From Acidobacteriota bacterium (GTDB lineage: Bacteria; Acidobacteriota; Vicinamibacteria; Vicinamibacterales; CAVVIG01), in assembly GCA_020850715.1 (NCBI GenBank), contig JADZED010000027.1, positions 1-64,000 of the forward strand: a stretch of DNA of 64,000 nucleotides. Direction: 5' to 3'. The notes under the pieces were generated by a model, which worked only from the letters and a program-made list of their open reading frames with translations, made no database searches and was not told the DNA's origin. Shown piece after piece: positions 53,694 through 62,159 of this stretch. The number at the start of each line of letters is the position of its first letter. The first letter of the stretch is position 1. The translations under genes and the position numbers were made by a program.

Positions 53694-55859
53694 TCAGCGA
53701 GACCCGCCCGCCACGGCCGCCTGCTGGCCGTCCCAGATCCGCACCTCGCGGATCACGTCCCACTGTTCGATCCGATCCACCACGTCCATCCCGGCGACCA
53801 CGCGGCCAAACAGGGTGTACTTCGCGTCGAGGTGCGGTTGCGGCGAGTGCGTGATGAAGAACTGGCTGCCTCCGCTGTCGGGCCACGGGTCGAGCGCCAT
53901 GCCGACCGCGCCGCGCAGATAGGGCAGTTCGTTGAGCTCGTCGCGAATCGTGTAGCCCGGCCCGCCCTCGCCGTCACCGCGCGGATCGCCGTCCTGGATC
54001 ACGAAGTCCGGCACGACGCGATGGATGCTGAGGCCGTTGAAGAAGCCGGCCCTGGCGAGGCTCACGAAGTTCTCGACGGTCAGCGGCGCGTCGTTCATCG
54101 CCAGTTCGATCTGAATCGTGCCGCGATCGGTGTCGATGTACGCCTGTGTCGACAGCTGCGGGTTGGTGATGCGCGAGGCCGCGTAGGTTCCCGGCGGCAG
54201 CCTCGTCGGGGCCGGTCGGATCCGGGCGTCCACGGCCGCAGCATCCGGCGGGTCGAGCGACGTCAGGAGCATCGCGGCCCGCCGGCGGAGCGCCCAGTCC
54301 TTGTCGGCCAGCGCGCGCGTGAGCACCGGCCGCGCCGCCTCGGCGCCGTAGTTCGCGATCGCTCCGAGCGCCGCCGCGCGCGCGGTGCCGATCGCGTCGC
54401 GCGTACCGAACTCGTAGGCCGCGGCGAGCGCCTGCGCACCGTCCCCGGGCTTCAACTCGCCGAGCGCCGTCGCCGCCGCGCCGCGGACGACCGGATCGTC
54501 GGCGCTCAGGTGCTCGAGCAGGATCGCGGGCGCGTCGGGCAGCTTCAGAGCGGCAATCGCGGCAAGGACCGACGGGATCACGCGCTGATCGCGATCCTGC
54601 AGCATCGCCATGAGACGGGGGGCGCCGGTGCCCCCCGGCAGACGGCCCAGCACGGTCGCCAGCGCCGCGCGGACGCTCCAGTGGGTGTCGGGATCGAGCC
54701 CCGACAGTATCGTCGGGAAGTTCGCCGGATCGAGCCGCGCGGCCGCGGCAAGGGCCGCCGCCCGCATCGCGGGACTCGGATCGGCGAGGCGATCGAGCAC
54801 CGGATCGATGGCCTGTTCCGACCCGGCCATGTTTCCAATCGCAGTCATCGCCTCGAGGCGGACGTGCGGATCGGCGCGCGGATCGTCGAGGATCGCAATC
54901 AGCGGATCGGCGGCCGCGGCGTCGCCGATGCGGCCGAGGGCACGGACCGCCTCGACCGCCACCATCAGATCGGGGCTGGACAGCAGCGGCAGCAGCGCGG
55001 GCAGCGCGGCGGGATCCTTCAGCGCCCCCAGCCCCTTCGCCGCAAACGCCTGCGTGTAGGGATGCGGCTCCCGGCTGAGCGTCATCAGCGCGGCGAATCC
55101 GCGCGCGTCCTCGATTCTCTGAATCGCGTACGCCACCGGCCACCCTCGGACGCGCGGCTGCCCGGCCTCGTCGAGCACCGCGCCGGCCAGCGCGTCCCAT
55201 GCCTTCAGCCGCACGAGCGCGTACGCGCCGAGCCGGAACGCAGCGGCCGGCGTGTCGCGGCGCGCGTCGTCGGCCTCGGCAGGCGGTGAAGCGAGCGCGC
55301 CCGACTGCACGATCCCGCTCATCAGCGCCCCGATCGGGCCGCTCGCGGCCGGGTCGCCGACGAGGCCGAGCGCCTCGGCCGCGCTCGCCTGCACGACCGG
55401 CGCGGAATCGGCCAGCGCGCCGATCAACGCGGGCACGGCGCTCCGGTCGCCGATCAGGCCCAGCGCGAACGCCGCCATCTGGCGCACCTCGGGATCGGCA
55501 TCGTGCAGGGTCGTCTCGAGCGGGCCGATCCCTTCACTCAAGCCGACGCGGCCGATCGCGAGGGCGGCGCGGCGGCGGACGCGCGCTTCGGCGTCGGCCA
55601 TCAGCCGCAGCAGATCGGGCCGCGCCGCGGCAGCCGCCTCGGCGTCCCGCCGTTCCCGTCGGTTCCGCGGCTCGGTGGCCGGGACCGGCAGCGGCTCGCG
55701 CAGCATGCGCGCGTCTTCCAGGCCGAGGATCGATGCCATCTTCTGCTCGAAGGTCGCGGAGCCGGCCACCCGCGCGGAGGTCGCACAGCCGGCGCACGCC
55801 GCGGCGGCCAGCAGCGGAACGATCCAGCTTCGAACCATCGCGCGCACCTCGAGCCTCAC
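53694..55859 (-). CDS. HEAT-repeat lipoprotein fused to C-terminal cyclophilin-type peptidyl-prolyl isomerase
   Basis: Lipobox-like AAACAGC; many HEAT/PBS repeats (DPEVRQMAAFALGLIGD); FNGLSIHRVVPDFVIQDGDPRGDGEGGPGY...GSQFFITHSPQPHLDAKYTLFGRVVAGMDVVD. Confidence 0.88.
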   Translation of the reverse strand: MRLEVRAMVRSWIVPLLAAAACAGCATSARVAGSATFEQKMASILGLEDARMLREPLPVPATEPRNRRERRDAEAAAAARPDLLRLMADAEARVRRRAALAIGRVGLSEGIGPLETTLHDADPEVRQMAAFALGLIGDRSAVPALIGALADSAPVVQASAAEALGLVGDPAASGPIGALMSGIVQSGALASPPAEADDARRDTPAAAFRLGAYALVRLKAWDALAGAVLDEAGQPRVRGWPVAYAIQRIEDARGFAALMTLSREPHPYTQAFAAKGLGALKDPAALPALLPLLSSPDLMVAVEAVRALGRIGDAAAADPLIAILDDPRADPHVRLEAMTAIGNMAGSEQAIDPVLDRLADPSPAMRAAALAAAARLDPANFPTILSGLDPDTHWSVRAALATVLGRLPGGTGAPRLMAMLQDRDQRVIPSVLAAIAALKLPDAPAILLEHLSADDPVVRGAAATALGELKPGDGAQALAAAYEFGTRDAIGTARAAALGAIANYGAEAARPVLTRALADKDWALRRRAAMLLTSLDPPDAAAVDARIRPAPTRLPPGTYAASRITNPQLSTQAYIDTDRGTIQIELAMNDAPLTVENFVSLARAGFFNGLSIHRVVPDFVIQDGDPRGDGEGGPGYTIRDELNELPYLRGAVGMALDPWPDSGGSQFFITHSPQPHLDAKYTLFGRVVAGMDVVDRIEQWDVIREVRIWDGQQAAVAGGSR

Positions 55860-55885
55860 GGCGCGATGATATCATTCGGTCCGCT

Positions 55886-56530
55886 GTGGCGTTCCGCTAC
55901 ATCGCCGTGGAAGGTCCGATCGGCGCTGGCAAGACCGCGCTCGCCGGACGGCTCGCCGCACGCCTCGACGCGGCGACGGTGCTCGAGGAGGCGGAGAATC
56001 CGTTCCTCGCCGACTTCTACGCCGATCGTCCGGGTGCGGCGCTGCAGGCTCAGCTCTTCTGCCTGCTCGGGCGCCATCGCCAGCAGACCGAGCTCCGGCA
56101 GGCCGACCTCTTCACGCACGCGACGATCTGCGACTACCTGTTCGAGAAGGACAAGATCTTCGCGTACCTGAATCTCGACGACAACGAGCTGTTCATCTAC
56201 CAGCGGCTCTACGATCTGCTCGCGCGCGACATCCCGCTTCCCGATCTCGCCATCTACCTGCAGACGCCGACCGACGTGCTGCTCCGGCGCGTGCACAGCC
56301 GGCGGCTGGACGCCGAGTCGGTCGCGCTCCAGCCCGACGACGACTATCTTCGCGAGCTGAACGAGGCGTACCATCACTTCTTCTTCCACTACACCGCGAC
56401 GCCGCTCCTGGTGGTCGAGACCTCGCAGTTCGATTCTGACGCCAGCGACGAAGCGCTCGAGGAGCTGATCAGACAGATCCGCGGCATGACCACCGGCACG
56501 CGCTACTACGTTCCCCGCACGCGCGCCTGA
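55886..56530 (+). CDS. Deoxynucleoside kinase family protein
   Basis: IAVEGPIGAGKTALAGRLA; LYDLLARDIPLPDLAIYLQTPTDVLLRRVHSR. Confidence 0.88.
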   Translation: MAFRYIAVEGPIGAGKTALAGRLAARLDAATVLEEAENPFLADFYADRPGAALQAQLFCLLGRHRQQTELRQADLFTHATICDYLFEKDKIFAYLNLDDNELFIYQRLYDLLARDIPLPDLAIYLQTPTDVLLRRVHSRRLDAESVALQPDDDYLRELNEAYHHFFFHYTATPLLVVETSQFDSDASDEALEELIRQIRGMTTGTRYYVPRTRA

Positions 56531-56564
56531 CCTCCGCGGCGCCTCTGACCTTCGCAGCTCTCCT

Positions 56565-56596
56565 CAATTCTGCAGTTCTGCAATTCTGATATTCTG
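56565..56596. repeat. Octamer tandem array upstream of accD
   Basis: CAATTCTG-CAGTTCTG-CAATTCTG-ATATTCTG. Confidence 0.7.
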
Positions 56597-56602
56597 CCCG
56601 TC

Positions 56603-57496
56603 ATGGTCTGGTCCAAGCGGACCCGCAAACCGATCGTCTCCACGCGCGAGAAGGCCAGCCGCGTGCCCGAGGGGCTCTGGGTCAAGTGCCCGGGCTGCTC
56701 GAAAGCGATCTACAGCAAGGACCTCGCGGCGAACCTGAGCGTCTGCCCGACGTGCGCGCATCACTTCCGGATCTCGGCCACCGAGCGCCTGCGGATGCTG
56801 TTCGACGAAGGCCGGTGGACCGAGCACGATCGCGGCCTCGCCTCCACCGATCCGCTCGAGTTCGCCGACACCAAACCCTACAAGGCGCGGCTCGCGGCCG
56901 GCGCCGCGGCCACAGGAGGGAAGGATGCCGTTCTCGTCGCGACCGGCCTGATCGAGGGCCTGCGGACGGTCGTCGCGGCGATGGAGTACGCCTTCATCGG
57001 CGGGAGCATGGGCGTCGTCGTGGGCGAGAAGATCACGCGCGCGATCGAGCGGGCGATCGAGGAGCGCTGTCCGGTCGTGATCGTCTGCTGCTCGGGCGGC
57101 GCGCGCATGATGGAGGGCGTGCTGTCGCTGATGCAGATGGCGAAGATCAGCGGCGCGCTCGGGCGGCTGGACCGCGCCCGGCTGCCCTACCTCGCCGTGC
57201 TCACCGATCCGACGACCGGCGGCGTCACGGCGAGCTTCGCGATGCTGGGCGACCTGAACATCGCCGAGCCGCGCGCACAGATCGGTTTCGCCGGCCCCCG
57301 CGTGATCGAGCAGACCATCCGTCAGAAACTGCCCGACGGCTTCCAGCGCAGCGAGTTCCTGCTCGACAACGGCATGATTGATCTGGTGGTCGATCGCCGC
57401 GAGCTGAAGCCGACGCTCGCGCGCGCCCTGCGTTTCATGGGCGCCTCCGCGCGCCTGCCCGAACCGGCCGCTCCCGACCATGAACCCGTCCCGTAG
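56603..57496 (+). CDS. accD: Acetyl-CoA carboxylase carboxyltransferase subunit beta
   Basis: Zn finger CPGCSKAIY...CPTCAHHF; GGARMMEGVLSLMQMAK. Confidence 0.96.
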   Translation: MVWSKRTRKPIVSTREKASRVPEGLWVKCPGCSKAIYSKDLAANLSVCPTCAHHFRISATERLRMLFDEGRWTEHDRGLASTDPLEFADTKPYKARLAAGAAATGGKDAVLVATGLIEGLRTVVAAMEYAFIGGSMGVVVGEKITRAIERAIEERCPVVIVCCSGGARMMEGVLSLMQMAKISGALGRLDRARLPYLAVLTDPTTGGVTASFAMLGDLNIAEPRAQIGFAGPRVIEQTIRQKLPDGFQRSEFLLDNGMIDLVVDRRELKPTLARALRFMGASARLPEPAAPDHEPVP

Positions 57497-58730
57497 GCCG
57501 GCCCCCCTCGAGTGGCTGGCCGGGCTCGAGCTCGTCGGCATCAAGTTCGGCCTCGAGAACATCTCGACGCTGGTCGCCTGCCTGGGCCACCCGCAGCTCG
57601 CCAGCCGCACGATCCATGTCGCAGGGACCAACGGCAAGGGGTCGGTGACCGCGATGGTGGAGGCGGCCCTGCGCGCCGCCGGCTATCGGGCGGCGCGCTA
57701 CACGTCGCCGCATCTGGTCTCGCTGAACGAGCGGTTCGTCGTCGACGGACGGCCGGTCTCCGATACGGCTCTGGCGGAGGCCGTCGCCGACGTCCGGCTC
57801 GCCGTCGAACGTCTGCGCGCGTCGGGTGCGCTCCAGGTCGATCCGACGTTCTTCGAGGCGACCACCGCGGTCGCCTTCGAGCTGTTCCGGCGGGCGCACG
57901 TCGAGATCGCGGTCATCGAGGTCGGCCTCGGCGGCCGCCTCGATGCGACCAACGTCGTCGCGCCGGCGGCCACCGCCATCACCTCGATCGGGTTCGATCA
58001 CCAGCAGTATCTGGGAACGACCCTCCGGCAGATCGCGCTCGAAAAGGGCGGCATCATCAAGCCGGAGGTGCCGCTGGTCGTCGGCGAACTGCCGCCGGAC
58101 GCGCTGGCGGCCGTCGCCGGTCTCGCCGCCGCGAAAGGGGCGCCGCTGATTCAGGCGAGCGTGGACGGGCTGGCGCGCGCCGGGATCACGACCCTGGCGC
58201 TGCGCGGTGCGCACCAGCGCCAGAATGCCGCCGTCGCCGCAACGCTGCTCGAGACGCTGGATCGGCTGGGCGTCGCCGTCCCCGTCGAGGCCGTGCGAAC
58301 CGGGCTGGCCACGGCGCAGTGGCCCGGTCGCCTCGACCTGCGGCGCTTCGGCGACGGGCGCGAGGCGCTGCTCGACGCCGCGCACAATCCCGACGGCGCC
58401 GTCGCGCTCGCGGCCTACGTGTCGGAGACCTGGCCGGACAAGCCGCCGCTGGTCTTCGCCGCGATGCGGGACAAGGACGTGCGCGCCATGTTCGCCGCGC
58501 TGCTGCCGGAGGTCGGACCGCTCGTCCTCACCACCACGTCGAACGTGCGATCGGCGGATCCGGCGACGCTGGCGGCGGCCGCGCGCGCGATCGATCCCGG
58601 GCGGTCGATCGCGATCGAGCCGTCCCCGCGCGCGGCGCTCGATCGGGCGTGGCGGCTCGGCCGCCGCATCGTCGTCGCAGGGTCGATCTTCCTGCTCGGC
58701 GACCTGCTCGAGGACCTCGGAGGGTCGTGA
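57480..58730 (+). CDS. folC: Folylpolyglutamate synthase / dihydrofolate synthase
   Basis: VAGTNGKGSVTAMVEAAL; TSPHLVSLNERF; DAAHNPDGA. Confidence 0.95.
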   Translation: MNPSRRPAPLEWLAGLELVGIKFGLENISTLVACLGHPQLASRTIHVAGTNGKGSVTAMVEAALRAAGYRAARYTSPHLVSLNERFVVDGRPVSDTALAEAVADVRLAVERLRASGALQVDPTFFEATTAVAFELFRRAHVEIAVIEVGLGGRLDATNVVAPAATAITSIGFDHQQYLGTTLRQIALEKGGIIKPEVPLVVGELPPDALAAVAGLAAAKGAPLIQASVDGLARAGITTLALRGAHQRQNAAVAATLLETLDRLGVAVPVEAVRTGLATAQWPGRLDLRRFGDGREALLDAAHNPDGAVALAAYVSETWPDKPPLVFAAMRDKDVRAMFAALLPEVGPLVLTTTSNVRSADPATLAAAARAIDPGRSIAIEPSPRAALDRAWRLGRRIVVAGSIFLLGDLLEDLGGS

Positions 58731-58752
58731 TACCCTTCGAGAGCGCCTCGCG

Positions 58753-61095
58753 ATGGGCTCACTGTTCAGGTCGATTCTCGTGTCGTTCGCGGTCGTCGTG
58801 TCGCTGGCGTCTGCGGCGGCCGCGCAGCCGGCGGCCGATCCGACGGTCGCCGAATCGACCAGCGCCGACCGGCACGAGGTGCTGAACGGGAAGGATCACC
58901 ATTTTCTCGGACGCGTGAAGCTCGAGCGCGGCGATGTCTCAATCTTCGCCGACGAAGCCTGGTTCCACGCCGACACGAGCCGCTTCATCGCCTCCGGCAA
59001 CGTCGTCTTCTCGCAGGGGTCGAACCGCATCTCCGCCGACCGCGCCGAGTTCGACACCAAGAGCGGGCTCGGCACCTTCGTCAACGCGTATGGCACGGCG
59101 AGCGTGAAGCCGCCGGTGCAGCCGCTGCGGCCCGGCGCGATCGCGCCGCCGCCAATCGGCAGCCGGGAAGCGGAGGTCTATTTCTTCGGCGACACCGTCG
59201 AGAAGATCGGACCGAAGAAGTACCGGATCACCAACGGCGGCTTCACGACCTGTGTCCAGCCGACGCCGCGCTGGGATCTGCAGGCGGGCACCGTGGTGCT
59301 GAACATCGATCACTACACGCTGCTGCGCAACGCGGTGTTCCGCGTCAAGGGGGTGCCGATGTTCTACGCCCCGCTGATCGCCTACCCCACCAAGAAGGAG
59401 GACCGCGCGACCGGGTTCCTGATTCCCGCCTACGGCTCGTCGACGCTGCGCGGCCAGCAGATCCACAACGCGTTCTTCTGGGCGATCGACCGCAGCCAGG
59501 ACGCGACGATCATGCACGAGTGGTACTCGAAGACCGGGCAGGGCGTGTCGGGCGAGTACCGCTACAACTTCGGCGGCGGCTCCGACGGCGCGCTGTCGAC
59601 CCACTACCGCCGCGAGCGCGAGACCCGCTACGTGGTCAACGGCGCGACCTCCGTGCTGGCCGCCAGCCGGACGTACGAGCTCCGCGGGTCGGCGAACCAG
59701 ATGCTGCCCGGACGCCTGCGCGCCAGGGGGCGGATCGACTATTTCTCGGACCTGCAGCGATCGCAGAGCTACAACACCGACATCTACAACGCGTCGCGCA
59801 ACCAGCGGAGCTACGGCGGCAACCTGGTCGGTGCGTGGGGCACCTATACGCTGAACGGGACCTTCGACCACAACGAGTACTTCTACGGGACGACGACCTC
59901 CGGGGTGACCGGCGGCGCGCCGCGCATCGCGGTGACGCGCAACGAGCGGCCGCTGCTCGGATCGCATCTCTATCTTTCGGTGGCCGGCGAGTACGCGCGC
60001 ATCCTCTATCAGACCAGGGGCGAGAGCGGCGGCGCGCAGCGGGTCGTCGTCGACAAGGGGCTCACCCGGCTCGACCTCAACCCGCAGATCCGCGTCCCGT
60101 TCAGGCGCTGGCAATGGTTCACGGTGAACTCGACGCTCGCCTGGCGCGACACCTACTACACGCGGAGCCAGACGGCTGCCACCGAGACCGCCACGCCGGC
60201 GCTCGTCGACGAGGGGGTGAACCGGCGCTACTTCACGGCCGCCTCGCAGGTGATCGGCCCGGTGTTCAACCGGATCTGGGATACGCCGCAGAACGGCTAC
60301 GCCGAGAAGTTCAAGCACACCATCGAGCCCAGCCTGATGATTCAGCGCACCTCCTCCATCGACAGCTACGATCGGATCGTCCAGCTGGAGGGGGTCGACT
60401 TCATCGTCGGCGACGTGACCCAGCTCAACTACGGGCTGACCAACCGGTTCTTCGCGAAGCGCCGGAACGGGACGCGCGCGGCGGCCGCGCGCGAGTTCCT
60501 GGATGTCACCCTGTCGCAGAGCTACTACACCGACGCGCGGGCGTCCCAGTTCGACCCGCGCTATGCCACCAGCTTCTCCGGCGCGCCGCCGAGCCACTAC
60601 TCGCCGATCTCGCTGACGGTGCGCGCCGTCCCGACCGACAACGCCAACGCCACCATGCGCGCGGAATTCGACAGTCGGTACCATTCGCTGCGGACTGTGG
60701 CGGCGAACGCCGCCCTCGCCGTTCCGGGCCTCCTCCAGGCCAGCGTCGGCTGGAGCAAGCGCTTCTTCATCCCGCAGATCGCGCAGTTCAACGACGCGCG
60801 ATTCCTGGACCATGCGCTCAACGCCTCGGCCGCGCTGCACACGCGCGACAACAAGTACGGCGGCGCCTACAGCTTCAACTACGACGTGCTCCATGCCGCG
60901 ATGCTGCAGCAGCGGATGTCGGGCTACTACAACGCCCAGTGCTGCGGCCTCGCGTTCGAGTACCAGACCTACAACTTCGGCGCGGCCAGCACGTTCCCCG
61001 TCGCCTCCGATCATCGCTTCTTCCTGTCGTTCACGCTCGCCGGGCTCGGCAACTTCTCGCCGTTCAACGGCGCGATGAACGGCGTCCCGCGCTGA
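58753..61095 (+). CDS. lptD: LPS-assembly protein LptD-like
   Basis: OstA-like N-domain (ADEAWFHADTSRFIASGNVVFSQGSNRISADRAEFD) followed by large beta-barrel. Confidence 0.88.
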   Translation: MGSLFRSILVSFAVVVSLASAAAAQPAADPTVAESTSADRHEVLNGKDHHFLGRVKLERGDVSIFADEAWFHADTSRFIASGNVVFSQGSNRISADRAEFDTKSGLGTFVNAYGTASVKPPVQPLRPGAIAPPPIGSREAEVYFFGDTVEKIGPKKYRITNGGFTTCVQPTPRWDLQAGTVVLNIDHYTLLRNAVFRVKGVPMFYAPLIAYPTKKEDRATGFLIPAYGSSTLRGQQIHNAFFWAIDRSQDATIMHEWYSKTGQGVSGEYRYNFGGGSDGALSTHYRRERETRYVVNGATSVLAASRTYELRGSANQMLPGRLRARGRIDYFSDLQRSQSYNTDIYNASRNQRSYGGNLVGAWGTYTLNGTFDHNEYFYGTTTSGVTGGAPRIAVTRNERPLLGSHLYLSVAGEYARILYQTRGESGGAQRVVVDKGLTRLDLNPQIRVPFRRWQWFTVNSTLAWRDTYYTRSQTAATETATPALVDEGVNRRYFTAASQVIGPVFNRIWDTPQNGYAEKFKHTIEPSLMIQRTSSIDSYDRIVQLEGVDFIVGDVTQLNYGLTNRFFAKRRNGTRAAAAREFLDVTLSQSYYTDARASQFDPRYATSFSGAPPSHYSPISLTVRAVPTDNANATMRAEFDSRYHSLRTVAANAALAVPGLLQASVGWSKRFFIPQIAQFNDARFLDHALNASAALHTRDNKYGGAYSFNYDVLHAAMLQQRMSGYYNAQCCGLAFEYQTYNFGAASTFPVASDHRFFLSFTLAGLGNFSPFNGAMNGVPR

Positions 61096-61099
61096 CCTC

Positions 61100-62032
61100 A
61101 TGGCGGACGTCACGCTCGTCACCGGCGCGGCCGGTTTCGCCGGCAGCCACCTGCTCGATCTGCTGAGGGACGGCCCGGGCGAGGTCGTCGCCTGGCATCG
61201 TCCCGGCGGCGCGCCGGCCTCGGTGGGCGGCGTCCAATGGGAGGCGATCGATCTGCTGGACGCCAGCGCCGTGCGGGATGCGATCGCCCGCCGCCGGCCG
61301 ACGGCCGTCTATCACTGCGCCGGCGCGGCGCACGTGGGACGCTCGTGGGACAACACGGCGTTCACCTTCGCGATCAACGTCCGCGGGACGCATCACCTGC
61401 TCGATGCGCTCGAACGGGCCGGGGTGACGGCGCGCGTGCTGATACCCGGCTCCGCACTGATCTACGCGCCCGCCGACCGCGCGCTCGTCGAGACCGACCC
61501 GCTGAAGCCGGCGAGTCCGTACGGGCTGAGCAAGCTTGCGCAGGAGATGCTCGGCTGGCGCGCCGGCCGCCGCATCCGCACCCTCATCGCGCGCGCCTTC
61601 AACCACTTCGGTCCGCGGCAGGATCCGATGTTCGTCGCATCCGGCTTCGCGCGGCGGATCGCCGACATCGAACGGGGATTCTGGGCGCCGGAGATCTCGG
61701 TGGGCAACCTCGAGGCCCGCCGCGACCTCACCGACGTGCGCGACACCGTGCGCGCCTACCGGCTGATCCTGGAGCGCGGCGAACCCGGCCGCCCCTACAA
61801 CGTCTGCACCGGGCGCGCCGTCGCGATTCGCGATCTGCTCGACATGCTCATCGCGCGGGCCAGGGTGCCGCTGACCGTCATCGTGGATCCGAAGCGCTAC
61901 CGCCCCAACGACGCGCCGCTGCTGCTCGGCGATCCGGCCCGCCTGCGCGACGATCTCGGCTGGTCGCCGCGGATCCCGATCGAACAGACCCTCGACGATC
62001 TGCTCGCGTACTGGCGGGCGCGCCCGGCCTGA
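61100..62032 (+). CDS. NAD-dependent epimerase/dehydratase (extended SDR)
   Basis: VTGAAGFAGSHLLDLL; SPYGLSKLAQE; RAFNHFGPRQ. Confidence 0.92.
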   Translation: MADVTLVTGAAGFAGSHLLDLLRDGPGEVVAWHRPGGAPASVGGVQWEAIDLLDASAVRDAIARRRPTAVYHCAGAAHVGRSWDNTAFTFAINVRGTHHLLDALERAGVTARVLIPGSALIYAPADRALVETDPLKPASPYGLSKLAQEMLGWRAGRRIRTLIARAFNHFGPRQDPMFVASGFARRIADIERGFWAPEISVGNLEARRDLTDVRDTVRAYRLILERGEPGRPYNVCTGRAVAIRDLLDMLIARARVPLTVIVDPKRYRPNDAPLLLGDPARLRDDLGWSPRIPIEQTLDDLLAYWRARPA

Positions 62033-62159
62033 GCGGTCCGGCGCCGGGGATCCCGCCCCGCGCCGACCGGCGCGAACGACGCGAACGACGACGGACCCGG
62101 CACATCCGGCCGGATCCGCCTCGCCCGACGCCGCGAGGGCAGACCTCGCGCCTCGCTCC

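Noticed and set aside
62071-62092. GCGAACGAC x2 direct repeat after the SDR gene
   Set aside because: Only two copies; too short to separate from chance in GC-rich DNA.
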